This document shows, one piece after another, positions 46,355 through 57,670 of a stretch of DNA of 64,000 nt (the stretch's first letter is position 1; each line of letters starts with the position of its first letter). The DNA is taken from positions 62,001 to 126,000 of the forward strand of contig JAOSKI010000003.1 in the NCBI GenBank assembly GCA_027493675.1, read 5' to 3'. The position numbers and the translations under genes were made by a program. This DNA is from Microthrixaceae bacterium (GTDB lineage: Bacteria > Actinomycetota > Acidimicrobiia > Acidimicrobiales > Microtrichaceae). The notes under the pieces are model-generated. The model made no database searches. It saw only the letters and a program-made list of their open reading frames with translations, and was not told where the DNA came from.

Positions 46355-47743
46355 TCATTCCGAGCGGCCCCATGCATGGATTGGACCTGCGGCGGCTTCG
46401 AACGCCTCGGTCCCACCGAGGCGGACCGGCACGTCGTCCACCCGGACCGTGGTGGCCCCGAGGTGCTCGCGGAGCAACTCCACGTGCGCGTCGGCGGATC
46501 CGAAGCGGCCGCCATCACCGCCCGGTTCGTCGCGCCACACCTGCAACGCCACTGGACGCTCCGGTGCTCTCCGCGAATGCGAGGACGGCGGCCGTCTCGG
46601 GCGCGTCGAAACCCGCGTCGTCGGTCACGGCGAGGACCGGTCGGTCCTCCATCCTGCAAACCAGAGCCGCCGCAGCGGCGAACCCGGCGGCCTCCGTAGT
46701 GCTCTGCGCTGCGGGGACGCACAGCGAGTTGGGGATCGAGGTGGGGAACGTCCGTGCGGCCCAGAAGCCGGCCAGACCCGGGTCCACCACCGCCATCCCA
46801 CCCTCGGGGAGCGCCCCTGAGAGGTGCAGCGCAGCCCGCGGCCCACTCAACGGGGCACCCGCGTCCTCGTACAGGGGCCTCACGACCTCCGAGATCACCT
46901 GATACAGAGCCGGTCGTCCGGCGGGCTCTCCACCCGGGGAGTCCCAGCGGCCACACAGAGCACCGAGCTGACCGGGATGCACCTCCTGGATCACGGGATG
47001 GCCCAGGTCCGCCATCGACAGCTCCACGGGGTCCAGGCCCGACACGATCACGACGTCGGCGTCGGGGACACCGCCGAGCTCCACGTCACGCCGCTGGAGG
47101 CCGATGGTGCCGAAGTGCCAAGGCGAGTCCCAACGCTCGATTCCCTTCGCCCCCAGGTGTTGATCACACCCGCTGCCGCGGCCCGACTCAGGCTCTTCAG
47201 ACCACCGACGCCGCCTGCTCGCACGACACCTGGGCCCACCACGACCACGATCCGCAGGTCCGCCAGGGAGGGATCCAGGGTGAACACGGTGTGACGCTCG
47301 GCCGCCACGGTGGGGACCGGTTCGTCGTCGAGCTCCATCGCGAGGTCGACGTCGAGGTGGATCGCGCTGGTGGCGGGCGTCAACAGGCCGGGTGGCTCCA
47401 CGAGCGCATCGAGCAGCTCCTCTGCACTCGTCACCGTACGTGGGGCAGCGGTGCCACCGGGTCGGCTCGAGAGGTGCAACACGCCATCGGGAAGCAGCGC
47501 AGCCCCCAGCCGCCCGTGGCCGTCGACCTCGCCGATACGACCGTCGGCATCGGCGAGCAGCACGGCCAGGTCGGCCTCGGGCACCGGGACATGGGCCGGC
47601 AGCGTCAGCGCCTGAGGCGCATCCGGGCGACCACCGGCGTCACCGGCCGACCGACCGGTGTGGGTCACCGGGATGGGTTCACCCCAGATTCTCCGCACAC
47701 CCAACTCCGCCAGGCGTCGGGCAAGCACATCACCGAGAATCAC
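46355..47743 (-). CDS. TPP-enzyme-like protein with apparently degenerate cofactor motif (frameshifted)
   Basis: VILGDVLARRLAELGVRRIWGEPIPV...; GVINTWG...; STTEAAGFAAAAALVCRMEDRPVLAVTDDAGFDAPETAAVLAFAE. Confidence 0.5.
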
Positions 47744-48606
47744 GGCGACTCGGCCTCGGCAGCGAAGTGGTCGAGCGCCCGTTCGAGGGCATTGATGAGA
47801 GCGGAGTCGAGATCCGAGAAATCGTCGGCCGCCGCCAACACCCGTCTCCAACCCTCCCTCGGTGTTCCCCATCCGAGGCGCTCACACACACCGCTCTTCC
47901 AGTCCTCGCCCCTGGGGACCTCGGGCCACCCGTCGATGCCCAGCGACTTCGCCCGCACGCACTGCCAGATGTCCACGTAGGGGTGGCCCACCACCAGCAC
48001 GTGCGACGAGACGACACCGTCCGCTATGCGCTGCTCCTTGGAGCCCGGAACCAGGTGGTCCGCGAGCACCACCAGGCTGCGGCCCGGGCCGGGCGAGAAC
48101 CGCTGGACCTGAGCCGGCAGGTCGTCCAGGCCGCCGAGTGGTTCGACCACCACGGCCATCTCACGCAGCTCGTCGCCCCAGATCCGCTCCAGCAGGCGGG
48201 CGTCGTGGTCGCCCTCCACCCACAGACGCGACGCACGGGCGACCTTGGCACGCTGCTCGGACTCCACCAGCGCGCCCGAGGCGCTGCGCTTCATCGTGCT
48301 GCCCGCAGCGCCGGGAGTGGACGCCTCGGCGCTCCGGGGCGACGCACGCACCAGAGACACGGTCTCGCCGTTCACCGCGAACGCGCCCGGACGGTTGCGC
48401 AACGTGTGCCTGGCGCCCGCGGCATCACACACCTCGACCGCCTCACCGGTGAATCGGCTGATGCGCCCCCGCAGTCCGCTGGGGCGGTGCAGCACCATCA
48501 GACCCGTCCGCGCCTCGACGCAAGGATGGCTCTGCGACGGACGCGCCGTGGCCGCGGCGAAGTCCTCGAGGATGTCGTCCACCTGACGGACCGGACGCGA
48601 CGTCAC
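47740..48606 (-). CDS. DUF3097-like protein
   Basis: Intact ORF: KVARASRLWVEGDHDARLLERIWGDELREMAVVVEPLGGLDDLPAQVQRFSPGPGRSLVVLADHLVPGSKEQRIAD...VLVVGHPYVDIWQCVRAKSLGIDGWPEVPRGEDWKSGVC. Confidence 0.8.
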   Translation of the reverse strand: MTSRPVRQVDDILEDFAAATARPSQSHPCVEARTGLMVLHRPSGLRGRISRFTGEAVEVCDAAGARHTLRNRPGAFAVNGETVSLVRASPRSAEASTPGAAGSTMKRSASGALVESEQRAKVARASRLWVEGDHDARLLERIWGDELREMAVVVEPLGGLDDLPAQVQRFSPGPGRSLVVLADHLVPGSKEQRIADGVVSSHVLVVGHPYVDIWQCVRAKSLGIDGWPEVPRGEDWKSGVCERLGWGTPREGWRRVLAAADDFSDLDSALINALERALDHFAAEAESP

Positions 48607-49460
48607 ACGAAGAACCGCTCGGCGTACGAGCGGATCAGCTCCTCGGCCTGGTCCCCCTTGGGCTGGGACTCACCGGCGACGATCCATGCCGAGGTGAGGA
48701 TCGTGGTCACCCCGACGGCTTCAAGCGTCTCGATCAGATCCGCGCTCGGGAACGCGAGCGGTGAGGCGACGATCTCGAACGGGCGGTCCGCGGTGCCGGC
48801 GTCCTCGCGAACACGTTGCAGCGTCTGGCAGTGCTCGATGAGTTGCCTGGGCTTGTAGTGCACGCCGATCCAGCCGTCGTGGCGCGCCGCGCGGGCGAAG
48901 GCCACCTCGGAGTCCCCACCCACGTACACCGGCACCTGAGCAGGAGGTGCCGGCTTCATCTCCAGTTGGTCGAACTCGTAGAACTCGCCGTGATGCTCGA
49001 CCATCCCGCCAGACCACAGCACGCGCATCACCTCGAGCATCTCGTCCATGCGCTTGCCACGCCGCTCGAAGGGCTGCTCGAGCAACTCGAACTCCTCGCG
49101 CATCCAACCGGCTCCGATGCCGAGCGCGACGCGTCCGCCGCTCATGTAGGCCACCGAACCGATGGCCTTGGCCACCACGAACGGGTTGCGCAGCGGCAAC
49201 ACGTAGATGTTGGTCATGAAGTCCAGATCGGTGGTCAGCGCTGCCATCGCGGAGATCGCCACCCACACATCGGGCCAGTGCTCGTCGGGTGAGAACTGCG
49301 GTGAGCCGTCGGGGGTGTAGGGGTACTTGGAGCGCAGGTACGAGGGGAACACCACATGGTCCGACACCGACACCGAGTCGAAGCCGACCTCCTCGGCCAC
49401 CTGCGCCAGGCGGCCCCAGTCGAGCGGATCCGCACCGATCATCGCATTGCAGAACTTCAC
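48603..49460 (-). CDS. LLM-class (F420-type) oxidoreductase
   Basis: Intact ORF: KFCNAMIGADPLDWGRLAQVAEEVGFDSVSVSDHVVFPSYLRSKYPYTPDGSP...LDFMTNIYVLPLRNPFVVAKAIGSVAYMSGGRVALGIGAGWMREEFELLEQPFERRGKRMDE. Confidence 0.9.
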   Translation of the reverse strand: MKFCNAMIGADPLDWGRLAQVAEEVGFDSVSVSDHVVFPSYLRSKYPYTPDGSPQFSPDEHWPDVWVAISAMAALTTDLDFMTNIYVLPLRNPFVVAKAIGSVAYMSGGRVALGIGAGWMREEFELLEQPFERRGKRMDEMLEVMRVLWSGGMVEHHGEFYEFDQLEMKPAPPAQVPVYVGGDSEVAFARAARHDGWIGVHYKPRQLIEHCQTLQRVREDAGTADRPFEIVASPLAFPSADLIETLEAVGVTTILTSAWIVAGESQPKGDQAEELIRSYAERFFV

Positions 49461-49546
49461 GTCGTCACCTCATCACCGTTCCACCGATCGCCACTTCAGC
49501 GATCGCGCATTCGAGCCGATCCTCGTGACCGCTCCACCGGAGACCG

Positions 49547-51175
49547 TCACCCGCGAGCCGCTCTCTCGCGCAACTCGTAGCGGAGCACCTTGCCGCTCGC
49601 GTTGAGGGGCAGGGCATCGACCAGTTCGACGGTCCTCGGGACCTTGTAGTTGGCCATGTTGTCCTTCGCCCAGGCCACGATGCCGGCGGGGTCCACCTCG
49701 GCGCCCGCGACAGGGACCAAGAAGGCGTGGGGCACCTCGCCCATGCGTTCGTCGGGCACCCCCACAACCGCGGCGGCTGCCACCTCCGGGGTGCCGCACG
49801 AGCAGCGACTCGATCTCGGCCGGATAGGCGTTGAACCCACCCACGATGAACATGTCCTTGAGGCGGTCGGTGATGACCACGTACCCGCGCTCGTCCATGG
49901 TGCCCACGTCGCCGGTGTGCAGCCAGCCCTCGGGGTCGATCGCCTCCGCGGTCTGTTCGGGATCCTCGAAGTACCCCTGCATCACGTTGTACCCGCGCAC
50001 CACGATCTCACCGGGGGTCCCCCGTGGCACCTCCCGGGAGCTCTCGTCGACCACCATCACCTCGACACCGGGAAAGGCGCGCCCGGACGTGCGCGAGATC
50101 GTCTCCGCGTCGTCCTCGGCGCGGCAGGCGGTGACGATCCCACAGGACTCGGTGAGCCCGTACGCGGTGATGACGGTCTCGAACCCGAGAGTGTCGCGCA
50201 TGGCCTCGACCAGCGGAACCGGGACCGCTGCGGCACCGGTGACCGCCAGGCGCAACGTGTCGACCGCAGCGGGGTCGAAGCCGGGATCGTTGAGCAGCGT
50301 CTGGTACAGGGTGGGCGGACCGGGGATCATCGAGATGCCCTCTGCGACGATCACCTCGGCAGCACGACCCACGTCGAAGGTCGGAAGCGGCACGAGCGTG
50401 CACCCGGTCATCAACCCCGCGAGGATCCCGGCCTTGTAGCCGAAGGTGTGGAAGAACGGGTTGATCACCAGGTAGCGGTCATCGGCACGCAGGCCGACGA
50501 TGTCGGCCCAGTCGGCGAACGCCCTCAGGCTGGCTGCGTGGGTCTGGATCACGCCCTTGGGTGCGCCCGTGGTACCCGAGGTGAACAGCAGGTCGCTCGT
50601 GTCGTAGGGCTCGACGCCCGAACGCCGTTCCTCGAGCACCTCGTCGGGCACCTCGCCGCCCGCCTCGACGAACTCGGCCATGCTCCGGGTCCGCTCCCCG
50701 GTGGTGCCGACGCCGCGCATCACCACCACGGTCTCGATGGCCTCGGCCACCCCGGGGGCGGCCTCGCTCAGCATCGTCACGTAGTCGTTGCCGAGGAACC
50801 CCTCGACGGTGAAGAGCATCCGGGCCCCCGAGCGCGCCAGGATGTCCGCCGCCTCGATGCCCTTGTAGCGGGTGTTCAGCGGAACCAGCACCGCACCCGC
50901 CGACTGCAACCCGAGTAGGGCCACCACCCACTCCCAGCAGTTGGGGGCCCAGATGGCCACGCGGTCACCCGGACCGATGCCCGCCGCGATGACGCCTCGC
51001 GCCACCCCTTCCACCCGGTCGGCCAACTCGGCGAACGACAACCGCACGGGCGCCTCACCCGACAGGTCGACCAGCGCCTCGGCATCACCCCTGCGCTCCA
51101 CCGAGTCGGCCAGCAACGCCGGTATGGTCCCCCACCGCAGGTCGCCGCGGGTGCCCTCGTCTTCCAAACCTTCCC
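49547..51175 (-). CDS. AMP-dependent acyl-CoA ligase (FadD-like; frameshift near 49795)
   Basis: [120 protein letters not shown]. Confidence 0.9.
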
Positions 51176-51258
51176 CGATCCTCGGTGTGTCCGGGACCCA
51201 GCTCGCCGTACGCCCCCGTCGGTGCGACGAGACTAGCGAGTGCGCCCCCGGCGTTGCG

Positions 51259-52503
51259 TCAGTTGCCTTCGCCGAACGCACCTGCGGCTCGCAGCGCCTC
51301 CACCCGCTGGGCGTCGTAGCCGAGCACATCGGTCGATGACCTCGTCGTTGTGCTGCCCGGCGGTGGGCGCCGGAGTCGGGTCCACGGGGTCCTCGCCGAC
51401 GAATCGCACCGGCGTGCCGATCATGTCGGCACCGTGGGTCTCGTGGTCCATGAAGCCCATCCGGGCCTGGAACTGCGGATCGTCGGCCAGGGTCCTGGGG
51501 GTGTTCACCGGAGCGATCGTGGTGTTGTGCTCACCCGACCAGGCGACCCATTCGTTGGTGGTCCGTGTGGCGAAGATCGCCGCCAGCTCCGCGCGCAGCT
51601 CCTTGTTGCCCCGCGCGTGGTCGCCGTACTGGCTGCCCGGCCAGCGTTCGAAGAGGTCCATGCGGCCGACGCCTTCGCAGAAGTTGCGCCAGAACTCCTG
51701 TTCGGAGGCCATCAACATCACGTGGCCGTCGGAGGACTCGTAGATCTGGTAGCGCACGCCTTCACGCATTCCGGCGGTGCCGGGCGCGCGGCGCTCGTAG
51801 TTGTCGGCCTTGTTGCCGGTCACCTCGGACTCGGGACGCTCGTAGGCCTTCCAGGTCTCCGAGCGCAACCAGTCCATCGCGGCCGCCGAGTCCGACTGGG
51901 CGATCTCGAAGTAGGAGCCTTCGCCGGTCTCCCTGGCGCGCGTCACCCCGGCGAGGATCCCGAATGCGCCGAACAGCGGACCCGCGTGGATGCCCACCGA
52001 GGGGTGCTCGGGGATGCACGGGTAGCCGTCCTCGTCGTACTCGGGTATCACCAGACCCGCCCAGGTGTCGTACGCGATGCCGTGGCTCGGCAGGTCCTTG
52101 TAGGGGCCCGTGGCGCCGTAGCCCGAGATGGTGCAGAACACGATCTTCGGGTTCACCGCCAGCAGGTCCTCGAACCCGAGCCCCCGCTTCGCGAGCGCCC
52201 CTGGTCGCATGGCCTCGATCACCGCATCGGAGCCTGCCACGAGATCCAGGAAGATCTCCTTTCCCCGTCGGTGCGCAGATCGAGGGTGATGGAGCGCTTG
52301 CCCCGGTGGATGTGCCAGTGCAACAACGACGACCCTTCGATGATCGGCCAGGTCATCTGTCGGATGTAGTCGCCCTTGGGTGGCTCCACCTTGATGACGT
52401 CCGCACCCAGATCGGCGAGGTGCGTGCCGACCGCGCCCGGGCCCAGCAGCGACACCTCGATGACGCGCAGTCCGGCGAGGGGGGCCTGTGAGGGTTTTGA
52501 CAT
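51259..52503 (-). CDS. CaiB/BaiF-type CoA transferase (frameshifted)
   Basis: PLAGLRVIEVSLLGPGAVGTHLADLGADVIKVEPPKGDYIRQMTWP; VNPKIVFCTISGYGATGPYKDLPSHGIAYDTWAGL. Confidence 0.9.
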
Positions 52504-52551
52504 AGGTGCTCCAGGTGCAGTGATCCGGCAGATGGTCAGGAGACGGCGGCG

Positions 52552-52737
52552 TCAGGTGATCGAGATCACCGCGATCGCGAGGACCACGACGAGCACGGCG
52601 ACGATCCAGATCGGCCAGCCACCGAAGTCGACCTTGCGCTTCTCACGCAACTCGTAGTCGCGGTTCGGCTTGGTCCCCACCTTCGGCAGGTGCTGGGAAT
52701 GCGAAGGTTTCCTGGGTTTCTGACCGCTGCTGCCCAC
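52552..52737 (-). CDS. Small single-TM hypothetical protein
   Basis: VGSSGQKPRKPSHSQHLPKVGTKPNRDYELREKRKVDFGGWPIWIVAVLVVVLAIAVISIT*. Confidence 0.6.
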   Translation of the reverse strand: MGSSGQKPRKPSHSQHLPKVGTKPNRDYELREKRKVDFGGWPIWIVAVLVVVLAIAVISIT

Positions 52738-52815
52738 GTTCGCCACCCTACCGGCTGCTGTGCATCCGGCCCTTGCTCGGTTCATGTGGATCGAGCACGG
52801 CACTAGGGTTCGGCC

Positions 52816-53592
52816 ATGGACGACACCACGCCGAATGTGTTGGTCGACACCGACGGCGAGGTGCTGATCGTCACCATCGACCGACCCGGGGTGCGCAACG
52901 CGGTCGACGGCCCGACCGCGGCACAGCTCGCGGATGCCTTCAGGGCATTCGAGGCGGACGACGACCTGGCCGTGGCAGTGCTCACCGGTGCCGGTGGCAC
53001 GTTCTGCGCCGGCGCGGATCTCAAGGGGATCGCCGAAGGCCGCGCCAACCGTGTCGACAGGGACATGGCCGCCGACGGCCCGATGGGCCCGTCGCGCATG
53101 GTGCTGTCCAAGCCGGTGGTGGCAGCGGTCGAGGGTCACGCGGTGGCAGGTGGGCTGGAGCTCGCCATCTGGTGCGACCTGCGGGTCGCAGCCCGCGACG
53201 CCGTGTTCGGCGTCTACTGCCGGCGCTGGGGCGTGCCTCTGATCGACGGCGGCACGGTGCGGTTGCCGAGGCTCATCGGGCACTCCCATGCGCTGGACCT
53301 GATCCTGACCGGCCGTGGTGTCTCCGGCGAGGAGGCACGGACCATGGGGCTCGCCAACCGGTTGGTGGAACCCGGTGACGCGCTCGGGGAGGCGGTCTCA
53401 CTGGCCCATCACATCGCGGCATTCCCGCCGAGGTGCATGCGGAGCGACCGACGCTCGGCCATCGACTCCTGGGACCTGTCCCACGACGCGGCGATGGCCA
53501 ACGAGGTGGACCTGGGGCTCGCCACCATCGCCTCGGGCGAGACGATCGAGGGCGCTGGGCGCTTCGCTGCCGGAGAGGGCCGCGGCGGCTGA
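52816..53592 (+). CDS. Enoyl-CoA hydratase family protein
   Basis: Intact ORF: VAVLTGAGGTFCAGADLKGIAEG...LSKPVVAAVEGHAVAGGLELAIWCDLRVAARDAVFGVYCRRWGVPLIDGGTVRLPRLIG. Confidence 0.92.
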   Translation: MDDTTPNVLVDTDGEVLIVTIDRPGVRNAVDGPTAAQLADAFRAFEADDDLAVAVLTGAGGTFCAGADLKGIAEGRANRVDRDMAADGPMGPSRMVLSKPVVAAVEGHAVAGGLELAIWCDLRVAARDAVFGVYCRRWGVPLIDGGTVRLPRLIGHSHALDLILTGRGVSGEEARTMGLANRLVEPGDALGEAVSLAHHIAAFPPRCMRSDRRSAIDSWDLSHDAAMANEVDLGLATIASGETIEGAGRFAAGEGRGG

Positions 53593-53599
53593 ACCCCGT

Positions 53600-53648
53600 G
53601 TTCTGTGGGGTGTGCGTGGCGCTCAGCGCCACGCACACCCCACAGAAC
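53600..53648. repeat. Dispersed palindrome family C, copy 1 (49 nt, perfect 24-nt arms, 1-nt centre); candidate bidirectional terminator
   Basis: GTTCTGTGGGGTGTGCGTGGCGCT-C-AGCGCCACGCACACCCCACAGAAC. Confidence 0.95.
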
Positions 53649-53668
53649 GGAGTGGAGATTGCGGCCCG

Positions 53669-56600
53669 TCAGGCCAGGTCGTTCACCTCGAAGGTCAGGG
53701 TGAAGGACTTCGGGGCCCACCACTTGCCGGTGAACCCGGTCAGCTTCCCCGATGCGACCGAACCCGAACCGTCGATGCGGGAGAAGAACGCGTGCGCCGT
53801 GACGTTGATCCCGGAATCCGCATCCACGACCTTCACCTTGCCCGTGTAGAAGGGGAGGATCCAGATTCGCTCCAGGTTGAACGTGACGACGCTCTCGCCC
53901 GCTCCACCGCTGACCGAGGGCACATGAGCGGTGCCCTTCACCGAGCGGATGCCCCGCGTATCGGTCTTGACGGTGAGATCACCCGAGTTGATGCATCCCG
54001 AGTAGCCACCCGAGACCGAGCCGCTGAGGGCGATGTCGAGCTCGTCGAGCTCGCAACCGACCACCACCGGCTCGACCGTGACGTCCACCGTGGCGGTGTC
54101 GGTGCCGCCGTTGCCGTCCGAGACGGTGTAGGTGAACGAGTCCGGAGCCGCTGAAGCCGGCATCGGGCGTGTAGGTGCACACACCCGCCCCGGTGCAGCT
54201 CACCGTGCCGTTGGCGCCCTGGGGAGTTGGCGCTCACCGACAGAGCGTCGCCGTCGGCATCGGTGTCGTTCGCCAGCACATCCACCGCGCCGGCAACGCC
54301 CTCGTCGGTGATGAGCTCGTCGTCAGCCGCCTCAGGCGCCGTGTTGGTGACCACCTCTTCGACGGTCACCGCAACGGTCCCCGGAATCGATGCCACCGTT
54401 GCCGTCGTGCACGGTGTAGGTAAACGAGTCCGACCCCACGAAGCCGGCATCGGGCGTGTAGGTGCACACGCCGGCCCCGGTGCAGCTCACCGTACCGTGC
54501 GCGCCCTGGGTCGACTCGGTGACCGTGAGCGTGTCGCCCTCGACATCGGTGTCGTTCGCCAGCACGTCCACGTCTGCAGCGACATCCTGATCGGTCACCA
54601 ACGTGTCGTCGGTGGCGACGGGTGCGTCGTTCACCGCGTTGACGGTCACGGAAACGGTCGCGGTGTCGGTACCGCCCTTGCCGTCGCTCACGGTGTAGGT
54701 GAACGAATCGGTGCCATGGAAGTTCGCAGCCGGCGTGTAGGTGCACGATGCTCCCCGCACAGCTCACCGTGCCGTGCGCGCCTGGCTGGACGCCGAGACC
54801 GTCAGGGTGTCGCCGTCGACGTCGGTGTCGTTGCCGACCACGCTCAGCGTGCCCTGGGTGTCCTCGTCGGTGATGAGCACGTCGTCGGTGGCGACGGGTG
54901 CGTCGTTCACCGCGTTGACCGTCACCGAGACGGTCGCCGTGTCGGTGCCGCCCTTGCCGTCGCTCACGGTGTAGGTGAACGAGTCGGTTCCGTTGAAGTT
55001 CGCAGCCGGCGTGTAGGTGCACGTCGCACCCGCACAGCTCACCGTTCCGTTGGCACCCTGGGAGAACGCCGAGATGGTCAGGGTGTCACCGTCGACGTCG
55101 CTGTCGTTGGCCAGCACGTTGGCCGACCCCGGGGTGTCCTCGTCGGTGCTCAACACGTCGTCGGTGGCCACCGGCGCAGGTGTTGCCTGCGGGGTTCACC
55201 GTGACCGCGACGGTCGCCGTGGCAGAGCCGCCCTTGCCGTCGCTCACGGTGTAGGTGAACGAATCGGTGCCGCTGAATCCGGCTGCCGGCGTGTAGGTGC
55301 ACGTCGCACCCGCACAGCCCACGGTCCCGTTGGCACCCTGGCTGAACGCCGAGATCGAAAGGGTGTCACCGTCGACGTCGCTGTCGTTGGCGAGCACGTT
55401 CGTCGAACCGGGCACCCCCTGGTTGGTGTCGATCGCGTCGGGGTTGGCCACAGGGTTGTCGTTGACCGGTGTGACCGTGAGGTGCACGGTTCCGTTGTCG
55501 GACGCTCCGAGACCGTCGTCGACCAGGTAGGTGAACGAGTCGGTGCCGTGGAAGTCCGGATTCGGCGTGTAGGTGCACACACCGGCGGTCGTGCAGCTCG
55601 CGGTGCCGTGGGCAGGTTGCGTCGCCAGCAGCACGCTGGGTGTGGCAGTGGCGGCGAACAGGTCGTTGGCGACCACGTCGACGTCGACCGCTGTGTCCTC
55701 GGGCGTTGTGGCCTGGTCGTCGATGGCGATCTCGAGGTTTGCGCCGGCGTCACAGCCGTCCTCGCCGGCCGCCTCGACCCGCAGGTTGTCGATGATCGCA
55801 CCCGAATCGAGGACATGGTCGCCGGCGTCGAACACCGACAGGTACAGCGAGTGGGCACCCGGGGTGACCGGGGTCTGTGCCCGCAGGCGCGGGGTGGAGC
55901 CGTCGTACTCGGTACCGGTTTCGGTGACGACCCTCTCGGGGTCGAAGAACGTGCTGTTCACGCTCACCATGTCGCCGCCGGTATCGAACGCGAAGTTCCC
56001 CGGCGCGGTGATGTCGTTGCCGACGGTCGCCCAGGTGTGGTCGTCCAGCTCGGCGAGGAAGGCGTCGTTGTACGCCCCCGACATACTCCGGGTACTCCTC
56101 GCTACCGAAGGTGAAGTCGAACGCCAGGCAGGTCTTGCCGGCAGGTACGTCGAGGTCGAGGCGCAGCACCTGCACGTCGTTCGCTCCACGGTAGGAGTTG
56201 GGTGCGACAGGTGCGCCGGTGGTGCCGGAGGTGTCGTTGGGTGGCTCGGCCGCCTCCACCGTGCCGCTGGTCATCATGAACGAGCTCGCACCGGTTGACG
56301 GCAACAGGGGCGTGAAGTTGGTGACGGCTTCGTTGCTGGTCGGGCCGGTGCAGGCGAGCCACGCGTAGCCGGTCACGATCCCGGAGTCGTCGAGCGCGCC
56401 CGTCGGGTCGTTGCAGACCGCGTTGGTGATCGTCACCTGCGCGGGCTCCGATGTGAGGGTGCCGTCGGTCGCCTGGTAGGTGAACGAGTCCGTGTCGGGC
56501 ATCGGATCCGGCGGGAAGTAGGTGCAGCCCGCGGCGTCGCAGTCGACCGTGCCGCCGTTGGTCGTGGCCGTACCGGTCTGCGCCACCACCGTCAGGGGAT

Positions 56601-57402
56601 TGCCGAGAGGCGAGTAGTCGTTGGCCAACACGTCGATCGCCAGCGAGGCACCTCCCAAGCAGCCCGCCGTGTCAGGAGACGCAACAGGCGCTGCCGATAC
56701 GAGGCTGGCATACCCGGTCACGGTGTAGATGCCATCTGTGATGTTGTAGTAGAAGTAGTCGGACTGCGGCATCGGATCCGGTGGCGTGTAGGTGCACTTC
56801 GCGGTGTCACAGACGACCTCGCCACCGAACGCGCTCGTACCGGTGAAGGGAACGACGGTCATCGGCAGCGACTTGGGATGCGAGGCCACCGCCAGGACGT
56901 CCACCTCGATCGGTCCGGGCCGCTAACATAGATCGTCTGGCCCCCGACCACCGGCATGTGCGGCTCAAGTAGATGGACGCGTAGCCGGTCACGGTCGAGG
57001 TCCCGTCGCTGATCTCGTACCCGAAGTAGTCGGAATCAACCGGTGGTAGCGGATCGGAAGCGGTGTAGGTGCACTGCGTGGTGGTGCACTCGACGGTCCC
57101 ACCGTTGAGGCTGGTGCCGCTGCTGGGAACCACCGACAGGGGTCGCCCTCCGGGTCCGACGCAACTGCGAGCACGTCGAGCACCACCGTGTCGGTGCCGA
57201 CGTCGAGGGCTTGCACGAATCCGAGGTACGGCGGCTCCCCGGATGCGGACGCCACACCGGCGCCACCCATCAGGCCGGCCAGCAGCGCCAGCACCGTCAC
57301 CACCGCGAGGTGCCTTCCACGGGGTCCCGCCCGTCTCGATCGGTGTTCTCTCGCTCCACCGGCACCGTGGGTACCGGAAAGTCGTGTCCTTGGGTGTTCC
57401 AT
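53669..57402 (-). CDS. Large secreted protein with cadherin-like tandem repeats and a choice-of-anchor-L-like domain (frameshifted)
   Basis: Signal-peptide-like [20 protein letters not shown]; repeated [41 protein letters not shown]; anchor-like ALVSGYAW.../[17 protein letters not shown]...[34 protein letters not shown]. Confidence 0.85.
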
Positions 57403-57453
57403 CCCGCCTCCTCTGGGTAAACAGACTCGTAAGAGGTGAGGATTACCCACAAC

Positions 57454-57472
57454 CACTGACATCTCACTGACA
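57454..57472. promoter_or_regulatory. Candidate SARP-type operator: two CACTGACA direct repeats with 11-bp period
   Basis: cactgacatctcactgaca in the divergent region between the surface-protein gene (start 57402, minus) and the BTAD gene (plus). Confidence 0.45.
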
Positions 57473-57670
57473 GAATGCTCAGGATGCGGCGGACACCAGC
57501 TGAAGAGCACACACCGCGCGAGCACTTGCACAGTTGTGCCACTCTGCGTGGCACGACCGTGATGCACGGGCCATACTGGTGTCGTCAGGGTCCCGATCGC
57601 GGGGCACCGCACACACGCTGATGAACGGAAGGGCAGCACTCCGGGGGAGGCTTTCGGTAATCCCCGCCTG

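Noticed and set aside
54100-55600. Periodic repeats resembling a CRISPR or intergenic array
   Set aside because: The repeats are coding (cadherin-like protein domains) in a long minus-strand gene.
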